27,327 nucleotides of DNA from an uncultured Mollicutes bacterium (GCA_937893635.1 CALBGF010000138.1:1-27327), one strand, 5' to 3'; shown: positions 1 through 7,983, counted from the stretch's first letter. Notes: generated from the letters alone by a model not told the origin. A program made the numbers and translations.

Positions 1-528
1 ACCACCCAATTAGCGGCATTAACCAACAATAAGGCATGTATAACTGCTTGTGAATTTGATAAAATACGCGCAGAACGCTTGAAATATAATCTAAATAAAT
101 TAGGGGCCAATCGTGTAACAGTATTAGTAAAAGACTCAAGAAATTTGGATGAATTTTTTCGCTTTGACACCATTATGTTAGATGCTCCTTGCAGTGGATC
201 TGGCACAGTTCTATTAAATGAAGAAAGCAAACAAGTATTTAATCAAAAAGTCATTGATAAATGTCAAAAAAGACAAATTTCATTATTAAAGAAGGGCTTA
301 TCAATGCTAAATAAAAATGGTGTATTAGTTTATTCAACTTGTTCCATATTAAAAGAAGAAAATGAACAAGTATTGAAAGCTTGCTTGAATAATAATTTTG
401 AACTTTTGCCAATTGATAAAAATCAATATGATTTACCATATTTGCCATCTTTAGAAAATACTATCACCATTGCTCCAACAGAATTATATGAAGGATTCTT
501 TGTAGCAAAAATAAAAAGAATAAAATAG
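1..528 (+). CDS. rsmB: 16S rRNA (cytosine-5) methyltransferase, RsmB-type, 5'-truncated by window edge
   Basis: This is the C-terminal part of a NOL1/NOP2/Sun-family RNA m5C methyltransferase, which methylates a cytosine in 16S rRNA using S-adenosylmethionine. The frame is open from base 1 (reading TTQLAAL, normally just after the PGGKT SAM-binding motif), so the gene begins upstream of the window and the first internal ATG at 79 is not the start. Visible motifs are DAPCSGSG from base 178 (motif IV, general-acid cysteine) and YSTCS at about 331-345 (motif VI, nucleophilic cysteine). The end, with EGFFVAKIKR, is typical of RsmB, and there is no room for the PUA-like extension of RsmF. The N-terminal NusB-like domain that would confirm RsmB lies outside the window. 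The ECF gene follows after 18 nt and is probably cotranscribed. Confidence 0.9.
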   Translation, partial: TTQLAALTNNKACITACEFDKIRAERLKYNLNKLGANRVTVLVKDSRNLDEFFRFDTIMLDAPCSGSGTVLLNEESKQVFNQKVIDKCQKRQISLLKKGLSMLNKNGVLVYSTCSILKEENEQVLKACLNNNFELLPIDKNQYDLPYLPSLENTITIAPTELYEGFFVAKIKRIK

Positions 529-546
529 TTTACAAGAGATTAGATT

Positions 547-1071
547 ATGAAAAGTAAAAATTTAACAAAACAATTAGTAATAAATGCTTTAGGAATTGCT
601 TTAGTTATTATCGCAACTTCATTTTTAAGTATGACTATATCTTCATCATTTATAAATTTAGGTGATGTTTTTATATTTTTCTTTGGAATATATTTTGGAC
701 CAGTAACAGGCTTATTAGTAGGCGGATTTGGATCGTTTTTTGCTGATGTATTAGTGCATCCATCCACTATGATATATACATTATTTATTAAAGGACTAGA
801 AGGACTAGTTGTGGGATTATGTTCTAAAGGATTAAAAAAATATATGAAAAATTCATTATTACGTAATATCTTTAATATTGTTTCTATGCTAGCGGGCTCT
901 ATTATAATGGTAGGGGGATATTTCCTTGCTAAAGCTTTTATTTATGGAAATATAGAAACTGCTCTTATATCATTAACTAATAATATAGTTCAAGCATTAC
1001 TATCGCTTTTAATAGCGATTGTATTAACAAACATTTTTGATAATACATACTTAAAAAAATATGTTAATTGA
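547..1071 (+). CDS. ECF transporter S component (substrate-binding membrane subunit)
   Basis: This 174-residue, strongly hydrophobic protein has about five or six membrane segments. The segment INLGDVFIFFFGIYFGPVTG followed by GGFGSFFADVL and FIKGLEGLVVGL matches the ECF S-component group of PF07155 (COG4720). Such proteins bind a vitamin or precursor in the membrane and use a shared EcfA/A'/T energising module, which is not in this window. The substrate cannot be read from the sequence; hydroxymethylpyrimidine, queuosine precursors and pyridoxine-type compounds are known for relatives. It starts 18 nt after the methyltransferase stop with a weak AAGAGAT ribosome-binding site. It ends with TGA, one of only two TGA stops in the window. 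Confidence 0.82.
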   Translation: MKSKNLTKQLVINALGIALVIIATSFLSMTISSSFINLGDVFIFFFGIYFGPVTGLLVGGFGSFFADVLVHPSTMIYTLFIKGLEGLVVGLCSKGLKKYMKNSLLRNIFNIVSMLAGSIIMVGGYFLAKAFIYGNIETALISLTNNIVQALLSLLIAIVLTNIFDNTYLKKYVN

Positions 1072-1072
1072 C

Positions 1073-1101
1073 TTGTAAATTGCTAGTAAATTTTGTATAT
1101 T
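1073..1101 (+). promoter_or_regulatory. candidate promoter of tRNA-Gly
   Basis: TTGTAA (1073-1078) and TATATT (1096-1101) are separated by 17 nt. The tRNA begins 10 nt after the -10 box, so the 5' leader would be only a few bases. The match is moderate. Confidence 0.45.
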
Positions 1102-1111
1102 TACTATACAT

Positions 1112-1185
1112 GCGGGTATAGTTTAACGGTAAAACTGAACATTCCCAATGTTTAGATGGCGGTTCGACACCGCTTACCCGCTCCA
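1112..1185 (+). tRNA. tRNA-Gly(CCC), CCA encoded
   Basis: A complete cloverleaf can be folded by hand. The acceptor stem is GCGGGTA (1112-1118) with TACCCGC (1175-1181), all seven pairs matched. The D stem is GTTT/AAAC, the anticodon stem GAACA/TGTTT, the anticodon loop TTCCCAA with anticodon CCC at 1144-1146, the variable loop 4 nt, and the T stem GGCGG/CCGCT with loop TTCGACA. Discriminator T1182 is followed by a genomic CCA (1183-1185). Anticodon CCC reads GGG, a rare codon in AT-rich genomes. Confidence 0.96.
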
Positions 1186-1192
1186 ATAGTTT

Positions 1193-1226
1193 AAAAAACG
1201 ATGTGAATAATGTATCGTTTTTTTAT
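1193..1226 (+). terminator. Rho-independent terminator of tRNA-Gly
   Basis: AAACGAT (1196-1202) pairs with ATCGTTT (1214-1220) around an 11-nt loop and is followed by a T-rich tract. Confidence 0.8.
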
Positions 1227-1304
1227 TTTTTTAAATGCAAGATATTAATTATTAAGAGAATATATTAATCTCTTTTTAATTGTCCTATATTTTTAAAATG
1301 ATTT

Positions 1305-1333
1305 TTGTTGCATTGTTATTAATATTATATAAT
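1305..1333 (+). promoter_or_regulatory. sigma-A-type promoter of the M6 metalloprotease gene
   Basis: TTGTTG (1305-1310) and consensus TATAAT (1328-1333) have the ideal 17-nt spacer. The start codon is 37 nt downstream, preceded by a GGGAG ribosome-binding site at 1358-1362. Confidence 0.75.
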
Positions 1334-1341
1334 ATTAATAA
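1316..1341 (+). repeat. 26-bp perfect palindrome over the -10 box
   Basis: Each 13-base half (first half TTATTAATATTAT) is the exact reverse complement of the other, with no loop. It covers the TATAAT box of the metalloprotease promoter and is composed only of A and T. It could be an operator for a dimeric repressor or a cruciform-prone element; AT-only composition raises the chance of coincidence. Confidence 0.6.
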
Positions 1342-1369
1342 GCATATTGACTGAAATGGGAGTGATAAA

Positions 1370-3628
1370 ATGAATATTACGAAATATATAGTGCCATTTT
1401 TAATATCATTTTTGCTTCCAGTTTCGAATAATAATACGCTAAATAAGGCAAATGATTTTGAAAAAGGAAATTTTACCAATTTAATTGTTTTTGCTAAATT
1501 TAATGGTGAAGAAGAATTTATAAATAATGAATATAATAATGCTTCAATACGCGAAATTGTTGATAATATGTACAATAATTCGTATTATTCAATTAAAAAC
1601 TATTTCAAATTATTATCCAATAATAAAGTTAAGATGAATAATGTGTTTTTGTTTGATAATGGGCAATCTTTAACTTTATCTAATAAACGCGGATATTATT
1701 CTCCGCTTAGTGATACGAATCCAATTGGCTATGAGAAAAGTAACGAAGCCAGCAGAAGTTATGATTTAAAAGAAGATTGGTCATCTGCTATTAATAAAGT
1801 GTTAAAAAAGCAATCAAATTTATATTCCGCAAATGGAGATATAATTAGTGATTATTCGATTTTAGATCAAAATAATGATAATAAAATTGACGCTATTACA
1901 ATTTTATATAAAGAAACACCAAGTGATTTTACTGGCGAATGGGCGTCGATGTTATGGAATTATCAAGATAGTTGTTCATTAGTTGAATTAGAATATAATA
2001 ATAAAACAATCACTAGCGATAAGTACGTGCAAATTACGAATACTTATTCAGAGTCAACGTTATATGTTGATAAAGATGGATATTTAATAAATAATTTAGC
2101 AATTGCTGCTCACGAAATGGGACATATATTTGGCTTAAAAGATCTTTATCGTAGCGCTAGTGATTCGCGTGTATATTATATGTCAAGTATGGGAAGACAT
2201 TTTACCCCTGTGCCGCAATATATATCTACTAAGGAAAGAGAAGCACTAGGATGGTTAAATGATGGTCAGATTAAAACTATAACTAGTAATGGTGAGTATA
2301 CTCTAAATGTGGTGCAAGACGATGCATCAAATAAAACGATTTCTTATAAGCTTGATTTAAAAAATGGTAAAACAGCTTATTTAGAATATCGTAATTTTGC
2401 CGCAGAACTTAATCGCTTTGATAATCAATATAGTATTTTAACTAAACCAGATGGAAGTACTGCTCCACGTATAAAAGCAATGAAAAGCGGACTAGTTGTA
2501 TTTTTAGTTGATAGTGATACCAAATTTCCAAATAATATGGGAACAACTGGAAATAAATGGAATTACGAAGTATTAGGAGGACAATACGCCACAAAATCCG
2601 ATGCTGCTTTACAAGAAAATGAAGAAATATCATTAACCAATACTATTGATGTATTTGTTAATAGTGTGAGTGAAACTGAATTAACATTTACTTTAACTGG
2701 AGGAGATTTTGAAGAAATAATTAGTCCAGAAATAACAGGAATAGAAATAATATCTTATCCACAAATGATGAGGCGTAATGATTCTTATAAATGTGAAGCT
2801 AAAATAAATGGCAATAATCTTTTAGGTGATGAAAAAGTATTTTGGTCAATTAACGGTAATACTAGCAACAAAACAAATATTACTGATGAAGGATTATTAA
2901 CAATTGGTAATGATGAAAATTCTTCTATTATTTCACTAATTGCAAAAACAGAAAATAACATTTCTGCAATTACAAATATTAATTTAAACATTATACATGC
3001 ATTGACTCATATTGATTATTTGGAATCAACATGCAAAGATACTGGTAATAAAGAATATTGGTATTGCCAAGAATGTAATAAATATTTTATTGACTCCAAT
3101 CATAATAAAGAAGTTAATTACAACGATTTAATTATTCCAACTAATGATAATCACCAAGAAAAAATAGTTATACCATTTTTAGATTCGACATGTTCGGAAT
3201 TAGGACATACGGCTAAAATTATTTGTTCAATTTGTGAAAAAATATTACAAGAATCAACAATAATTCCTAAAAAAGAACATGTGTTAGAAACTATTAAAGG
3301 CCATGATGCAACTTGTGAAAATGATGGACTAACTGATGGATTAAAGTGCTCTATATGTAATGAAATTATAAAAGAACAAGAAGTAATAAAGCATAAAGGA
3401 CATATATTAAGTGACTATATAATTGATAAAAATCCAACGCAATATGAAGAAGGCAAAAAACATATTGAATGCACTGTTTGTTATAAAATTATTAGCGTTG
3501 AAACAATTGAAAAATTACCCGCTCAGCAAACAAATGTTTATATTACAGTCGTTGCTTTTTCTTTAGGTTCATTAATTATTATTACTATATTATTATTGAT
3601 AAAAAAAGTTATAGTGTTAAAAAAATAA
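1370..3628 (+). CDS. secreted M6-family (immune inhibitor A-like) zinc metalloprotease with C-terminal CxxC repeats
   Basis: This is a 752-residue exported protease. An N-terminal hydrophobic signal (about residues 5-18) is followed by the catalytic domain with HEMGHIFGLKD, the metzincin HExxHxxGxxD zinc motif (H248, E249, H252, G255, D258), and a downstream methionine-turn candidate near VYYMSSMG. Residues of about 455-545 look like a bacterial Ig-like domain. About 545-712 hold four imperfect repeats of roughly 45-60 residues, three with a leading cysteine (C555, C608, C649) and all with a CxxC pair (for example C566/C569 and C701/C704). A hydrophobic segment (about 725-747) with a KK tail ends the protein, so it is probably membrane-anchored. 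The stretch LPAQQTN before this segment resembles a sorting-signal position but is not LPXTG. The gene is monocistronic, with its own promoter and terminator. Family members degrade host or environmental proteins; the substrate here is unknown. Confidence 0.9.
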   Translation: MNITKYIVPFLISFLLPVSNNNTLNKANDFEKGNFTNLIVFAKFNGEEEFINNEYNNASIREIVDNMYNNSYYSIKNYFKLLSNNKVKMNNVFLFDNGQSLTLSNKRGYYSPLSDTNPIGYEKSNEASRSYDLKEDWSSAINKVLKKQSNLYSANGDIISDYSILDQNNDNKIDAITILYKETPSDFTGEWASMLWNYQDSCSLVELEYNNKTITSDKYVQITNTYSESTLYVDKDGYLINNLAIAAHEMGHIFGLKDLYRSASDSRVYYMSSMGRHFTPVPQYISTKEREALGWLNDGQIKTITSNGEYTLNVVQDDASNKTISYKLDLKNGKTAYLEYRNFAAELNRFDNQYSILTKPDGSTAPRIKAMKSGLVVFLVDSDTKFPNNMGTTGNKWNYEVLGGQYATKSDAALQENEEISLTNTIDVFVNSVSETELTFTLTGGDFEEIISPEITGIEIISYPQMMRRNDSYKCEAKINGNNLLGDEKVFWSINGNTSNKTNITDEGLLTIGNDENSSIISLIAKTENNISAITNINLNIIHALTHIDYLESTCKDTGNKEYWYCQECNKYFIDSNHNKEVNYNDLIIPTNDNHQEKIVIPFLDSTCSELGHTAKIICSICEKILQESTIIPKKEHVLETIKGHDATCENDGLTDGLKCSICNEIIKEQEVIKHKGHILSDYIIDKNPTQYEEGKKHIECTVCYKIISVETIEKLPAQQTNVYITVVAFSLGSLIIITILLLIKKVIVLKK

Positions 3629-3651
3629 CCGCAAATTGCGATTATTTTTTT
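3619..3651. terminator. bidirectional terminator between convergent genes
   Basis: An A-rich arm, CCGCA/TGCG core hairpin and T-rich arm overlap the stop codons of both converging genes. The A and T flanks provide a U-tract in either direction. Confidence 0.7.
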
Positions 3652-4988
3652 CTAGCCACCCCAACAAAGTCAACTTCTTGATACCAAAATGATTCATTAC
3701 CAAATAATTCTTCTAATTGATTTAAAGCGTAATCCATCCATTCTAATTGACTTTTATAATCCATATTAGTAGGCTCTTTTTCTAAAAGATTTTTTAAATA
3801 ATTTCTTCGATAAGCAAATCTTTCTTCAAATATTTCCATTCTTTGATCAAAATCTAAACCGGATATTTCTTTGACATAATTGAACATTTTAATATTTTTA
3901 TATCCAGAGGTAAATAATTGATGATAGATTTTTCTTCCGTTTAAACGATCGGAAATACCAGGTATTAACAATGTTCTTTCAACAATTTTTTTAATTAAAT
4001 CATTATCTTTATAACTTACCATTGTTCCATCATCAGAGCCACGAATAATAATATAACCATCATCTTTAAGTAATTGACGAACATTTCTTAATAAGCGAAT
4101 TGGATCTTTTAAATGATGAATAACTAATGTAGCAATAATTAAATCGAATTTAGGAATATTATGCTCTTCCATATATTCTTTCATTGAAAAGATGAATGAT
4201 TCATCTTCTAAATCAAAAACTTCATAAGTGAAATTATCACCTTTGTTTTTAACTCTAGCCATTTCAATGCATTTTTCGTTTCGATCTATACCAAGTACTT
4301 TAGCGTTTTTAAAGTCTTTAAAGCGATTATAGGTTACATATCCATAAGCACAACCTAAATCAAGAACATTAACTTCTTTACCATTAAATATATCAAATAC
4401 ATAATTAATTGCAGGCATATCCGCTGCACGTGTGTTTTGTGCTTGTGTTAATAATCTTTGTTGTTCTTTATATTTAGACGGAGCGTAGGTTGAATCAAGT
4501 TTAATATTTTTAACTTCTTTATTATAAGAAAAAGAAGAACCGTTATTTTGCTTACTTAAATTCTTTTTTACAAATTCTACAACACTATCAAGAGAATCTT
4601 TTTCAATTAAAAATGTTTCATTATTTCTAAACGCTAATGGCTTTTCATTTCGCGCAATAGATGCACTTAATAAAGGAATAATTATCCCATCTTTTTTATC
4701 GCCGGCAAGTATATCTTCGTGGAAAGAACTCCACTCATATTTAATCCATCTTGAATTAATATAATCGATTTTTGTTGCAATAATAATAAGTATAGTGGCT
4801 TCATCAAGTGCCTTTTCAATAGCGTCTTTATAAGCAGATTCACCAAATTCTTTTAATGTTACATTGCTAAAAAATGTGGGAATATTATTTTCCGCTAATT
4901 TTGCGTATAATTTTTGGGCTATTACGCTATCATCGGTCAATTTTCCGCTAGCGTCAGTGTTCTTAAATGATATAAAGACATTATTCAT
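3642..4988 (-). CDS. TIR domain - SAM-dependent methyltransferase fusion protein
   Basis: This 448-residue protein has two recognisable domains. Residues 1-142 are a TIR domain of the TIR_2 type: VFISFKNTD (4-12), the EFGESAYKDAIEKALDEA helix, a hydrophobic ILIIIAT strand, and SRWIKYEW (79-86). E85 sits where TIR NADases carry their catalytic glutamate. Residues of about 170-350 are a class I methyltransferase: VLDLGCAYG (208-216, motif I), acidic D235 in LGIDRN, and FDLIIATLVIHHLKDP as post-motif. The methyltransferase is of the small-molecule or protein UbiE-like kind, with no DNA-methylase NPPY motif. About 100 further residues are charged and helical. The start ATG has a GCAGGT ribosome-binding site. 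The gene stands alone, divergent from the Fic-like gene, with a strong promoter. A defence or NAD-signalling role is inference; I know of no described TIR-methyltransferase system with this layout. Confidence 0.85.
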   Translation of the reverse strand: MNNVFISFKNTDASGKLTDDSVIAQKLYAKLAENNIPTFFSNVTLKEFGESAYKDAIEKALDEATILIIIATKIDYINSRWIKYEWSSFHEDILAGDKKDGIIIPLLSASIARNEKPLAFRNNETFLIEKDSLDSVVEFVKKNLSKQNNGSSFSYNKEVKNIKLDSTYAPSKYKEQQRLLTQAQNTRAADMPAINYVFDIFNGKEVNVLDLGCAYGYVTYNRFKDFKNAKVLGIDRNEKCIEMARVKNKGDNFTYEVFDLEDESFIFSMKEYMEEHNIPKFDLIIATLVIHHLKDPIRLLRNVRQLLKDDGYIIIRGSDDGTMVSYKDNDLIKKIVERTLLIPGISDRLNGRKIYHQLFTSGYKNIKMFNYVKEISGLDFDQRMEIFEERFAYRRNYLKNLLEKEPTNMDYKSQLEWMDYALNQLEELFGNESFWYQEVDFVGVARKK

Positions 4989-5012
4989 GATGATACCTGC
5001 TTTCTTAAAAAA

Positions 5013-5041
5013 ATATTAGCATTTATCGTCATTCTAGTCAA
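5013..5041 (-). promoter_or_regulatory. strong promoter of the TIR-methyltransferase gene
   Basis: Read on the minus strand: TTGACT (5041-5036), a 17-nt spacer, TAATAT (5018-5013), with TGC just before it as an extended -10. This near-ideal promoter would start transcription about 15-20 nt before the start-codon region. Confidence 0.75.
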
Positions 5042-5122
5042 ATTTATAAATAGTTTTTAACTAATAAAATATAGTATTTTTATTTATTAAATATTATACT
5101 TTATTTAAGTAGGTGATTATAC

Positions 5123-6463
5123 ATGGATTATTTAAAATATAAAACTGGGACAGACGAAGTTGTTGTATCAATAGACTCTACTCATCAAAATGCGTATTTA
5201 TCTATTTCTGGCATGGAAAAAGTATTCGAAATTGAAGGTAAAATTAGTTTAAAGTATGATATAGATACTCTAAAAACAAGAAATATTATTAATGAAAAAT
5301 CCGCTATTAAAAATAAAGATAATGATACACTTTATAATTTAAATGTTGTATTTTCTATTGGACTTGAACATTTTCAACGAGCAGCCAAGAAATTTTATTT
5401 ATTTATAAAAGAAAACAAATTGGATAATACTTTATTTACTTTTATAAAAGACGGATTAGAAAATTTGTTTTTACCTAATGAAAAAGATCCTTTAAAAAAG
5501 ATTGATAGCTATCAAGATGTATTTAAGCATTATGCTAAAGAAAGATTAGAAGAAGAAAATGATCAATATCATTATGCATATTCTTATCCATATATAATTA
5601 TTGAACTTTATCAACAAATTATTGAAGACGCTAAAATTAGATATCATTTTCCAAATGATTTTGGAGTTGAAAAAGAACCAGGTAGCCTTGAAAAGATATT
5701 AGATGTTTATTCTAATGTTGATTTTGGATTTGAACGAAATCCAATTGAAGATCAATTGGCAAGATATTTTTACTCTATTGTTACGGAAAAACCTTTTGCT
5801 AATTATAATAACGAAATAGCAACAATATTGCTTTTATATTTTTTAGATAATATTGATTACCTAGTTAAAGAAGATATTCGTGATTTATTTACTTCTAGTG
5901 ATATAGTGGCAATGATTACACTTATTGAAAATTCTTCACCAGAACAAAAAGAAGAAGTAATAGAAAAAACAAAGAAAATGTTAGTAAGTTCTAATTATTC
6001 TCCTTATAAAAAAGTTGATGATGCCTTTGCTAATTTAAAAGAAAATAACACATATAATAATGTCGTTAATTATATTGTTGCTTTTATTGAAAATTATTAT
6101 GGTTATCAAGGATATTATGAATTTTTTAAATATAGAGAATCTAGTGTACTTAAAATTCATTATCATGGTGAATATAATAAATTCAAACTAAATGTAGCTG
6201 ATTCAATTCAAAATTATAACACTCTTGTTTTTGATGTGTACGCAACTGCATATATGGAAGCACCAATTGGATTAGTTCATCGTGATGAAATTATTGAAGA
6301 TTTATATAAAGAAATTAAAGTAAGAAGCTATGATGATATTATCAAAGATAAACTAATGAAAGCACTAAGACTTAAACTTGTTCCTTATTTTTGTTTAAAA
6401 GATATTAACATTGAATTTAACTTTATTTGGACACTTGAAGCAGATGAAAATTACGAATATTAA
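5123..6463 (+). CDS. uncharacterised protein with a degenerate Fic/Doc-like motif
   Basis: This 446-residue, soluble, mostly helical protein has no full-length family I recognise. Residues of about 205-245 follow the pattern of Fic/Doc proteins: IEDQLARYFYSIV precedes EKPFANYNNEIATILLLYFL (222-241). That aligns with the Fic motif [H]PFxDGNKR followed by the hydrophobic helix, but K223 replaces the catalytic His and N227, Y228, N230 and E231 replace D, G, K and R; only P224, F225 and N229 remain. If the fold is right, AMP-transferase activity should be lost. The N-terminal 110 residues look like a beta-rich domain and the C-terminal 120 are mixed. The start has a TAGGTG ribosome-binding site. 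It is the first gene of a unit with the next two, and divergent from the TIR gene. A binding or regulatory role is possible but unproven. Confidence 0.6.
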   Translation: MDYLKYKTGTDEVVVSIDSTHQNAYLSISGMEKVFEIEGKISLKYDIDTLKTRNIINEKSAIKNKDNDTLYNLNVVFSIGLEHFQRAAKKFYLFIKENKLDNTLFTFIKDGLENLFLPNEKDPLKKIDSYQDVFKHYAKERLEEENDQYHYAYSYPYIIIELYQQIIEDAKIRYHFPNDFGVEKEPGSLEKILDVYSNVDFGFERNPIEDQLARYFYSIVTEKPFANYNNEIATILLLYFLDNIDYLVKEDIRDLFTSSDIVAMITLIENSSPEQKEEVIEKTKKMLVSSNYSPYKKVDDAFANLKENNTYNNVVNYIVAFIENYYGYQGYYEFFKYRESSVLKIHYHGEYNKFKLNVADSIQNYNTLVFDVYATAYMEAPIGLVHRDEIIEDLYKEIKVRSYDDIIKDKLMKALRLKLVPYFCLKDINIEFNFIWTLEADENYEY

Positions 6464-6476
6464 TTAAGGTGATATT

Positions 6477-7598
6477 ATGTTAACAGAAAAAGAATTACAT
6501 AAAAATTTATATATGCTTAACGGCTCATTCGCTAATACTGGTTATGACTGGTGGTGGCATTCTTTTACTGCGATTAATGAAACTACAGGTAAAGAAAAAC
6601 CTTTCTTTATTGAATATTTTATTATCAATCCTAATGTGAGTCCTGATAAATTTGTTTTAGGTGGTGATGGTAAACCTAGCTATTTTATGATCAACTGCGG
6701 AACATGGTGCAAAAACAAGGCTCAACTTCATAAATATTTTAATGTCAATGATATTAAAATTGCTAAAAATAAATTGTTAATTACAGGCCAAGACTTCATG
6801 CTTAGTGAAGAAAGAATCACGGGTAAAGTAAGTATTACTAATCCAATAAAAAAGGAATTAAGTGATGCAGGTTCTATGGAATGGGATATCAAATTAGAAA
6901 AAGTAATTGGCTATGATGTGGGCTATGGAACTTCACCATTGTTTCGTGATATTAAAGCATTTGATATGTATTGGCACGCTCAAGGCATTAAAACATTAAT
7001 GAATGGTTATGTGATTTATAATAACGAAAAATACATTGTTTCACCAAAATCTTGTTTTGGTTATAGTGATAAAAACTGGGGAAGAGATTTTACTTCTCCA
7101 TGGGTTTGGTTGTCTTCATGGGACTTAGTAAGTCAAGTAAGCGGAAAAAGATTGGAAAATTCTGCTTTTGAAGTAGGCGGAGGAAGGCCACGTGCTTTTG
7201 GAATTACTTTTAAAGATAAACTTTTAATTGATTTTTATTATGAAGGGAAAAAGTATGAATTTAATTTTTCTAAATTCTGGACTTTGCCTAGAACGAAATT
7301 TGATTGCTATGAAACTGATGACAAAATCATTTGGAATATCAATACTAAAAATAGAAGAAATCGCTTGTTTATCCATATTGAATGTTTAAAAGAAGATATG
7401 CTTTTAATAAATTATGAAGCACCAGATGGTGAACAAAAATTCCATCGCCTTTTTAATGGTGGAAATGGAATAGGATATTTGGAACTTTATAAAGGAAATA
7501 GTCTAATTGATAAAATTGAAACGGGTCATGTAGGTTGTGAATATGGAAAGTATCATAGTGAAGGTGATAACTACTTTAAAAAAGGAGATGAAAAATAG
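6477..7598 (+). CDS. tocopherol cyclase-like (lipocalin-type) protein
   Basis: This 373-residue cytoplasmic protein matches the bacterial branch of the tocopherol cyclase family (PF14249), which shares a double lipocalin-like beta-barrel with CrtC-type hydratases. Diagnostic segments are YDWWWHSFTAI near residue 23 and GYSDKNWGRDF.SPWVWLSSW near residues 193-212, both very rich in Trp, as in this family. It has no signal peptide. Plants use the enzyme in vitamin E synthesis; a Gram-positive bacterium of this sort is not expected to make tocopherol, so the substrate is open. It starts 13 nt after the upstream gene with an AAGGTGAT ribosome-binding site and is followed at once by the cupin gene, so the three are likely one transcript. 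Confidence 0.75.
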   Translation: MLTEKELHKNLYMLNGSFANTGYDWWWHSFTAINETTGKEKPFFIEYFIINPNVSPDKFVLGGDGKPSYFMINCGTWCKNKAQLHKYFNVNDIKIAKNKLLITGQDFMLSEERITGKVSITNPIKKELSDAGSMEWDIKLEKVIGYDVGYGTSPLFRDIKAFDMYWHAQGIKTLMNGYVIYNNEKYIVSPKSCFGYSDKNWGRDFTSPWVWLSSWDLVSQVSGKRLENSAFEVGGGRPRAFGITFKDKLLIDFYYEGKKYEFNFSKFWTLPRTKFDCYETDDKIIWNINTKNRRNRLFIHIECLKEDMLLINYEAPDGEQKFHRLFNGGNGIGYLELYKGNSLIDKIETGHVGCEYGKYHSEGDNYFKKGDEK

Positions 7599-7599
7599 T

Positions 7600-7926
7600 A
7601 TGATAAATTTTGATAAACTAGAAGAAGTAACGTTAAAAAATTTTAAAGGTGGAGATGGAAGTATAATTGCTAAAATATTTACCGATGGAAATAATAAAAT
7701 TATGAAAGCAACTTTAAGAAAAGGTTGCTCTATTGGAATGCATATTCATGATATGAGTAGCGAAATTATCTATGTTTTAAGTGGCGTAGCTAGTTGTGTA
7801 ATTGATGGAAGAGACGAAACTATAAAAAAAGATGAGTGTCATTATTGTCCCAAAGGAAGTACACACTCATTAAAAAATAATAATGATGAAGATTTAATTG
7901 TACTTTGTGTGGTGCCTAACCAATAA
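7600..7926 (+). CDS. small single-domain cupin protein
   Basis: This 108-residue protein is a single conserved beta-barrel cupin (cupin_2 type). The first metal-binding motif is HIHDMSSEIIYVLSG and the second is PKGSTHSLKN, giving the usual His and Glu ligands with one further His. The start at 7600 is preferred over in-frame upstream ATGs because AAAGGAG (7581-7587) precedes it and it follows the upstream stop (7596-7598) by one base; the ATG at 7588 would sit directly on the Shine-Dalgarno sequence. Such cupins may be isomerases, dioxygenases or sugar or ligand sensors, so the reaction cannot be named. Position suggests action on the same small molecule as the cyclase-like protein. Confidence 0.85.
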   Translation: MINFDKLEEVTLKNFKGGDGSIIAKIFTDGNNKIMKATLRKGCSIGMHIHDMSSEIIYVLSGVASCVIDGRDETIKKDECHYCPKGSTHSLKNNNDEDLIVLCVVPNQ

Positions 7927-7941
7927 TATCGTTAAAATAAA

Positions 7942-7968
7942 ATCAACAAAATGAACATTATTGTTGAT
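7942..7968 (+). repeat. inverted repeat downstream of the cupin gene
   Basis: ATCAACAA (7942-7949) and TTGTTGAT (7961-7968) form a perfect 8-bp stem with an 11-nt loop. There is no T-tract, so it is either a weak terminator or an operator for the promoter that begins 16 bases later. Confidence 0.5.
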
Positions 7969-7983
7969 AAACTATGGCGTGAC

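Noticed and set aside
1069..1071. TGA at the end of the ECF gene, and at 24305-24307, as a possible tryptophan codon (Mollicutes-type code).
   Set aside because: All tryptophans in conserved motifs are TGG and no TGA lies inside any conserved gene, so TGA is read as a stop.
3642..4988. DNA methyltransferase of a restriction system.
   Set aside because: No NPPY/DPPY catalytic motif and no target-recognition domain; the methyltransferase part resembles small-molecule enzymes.
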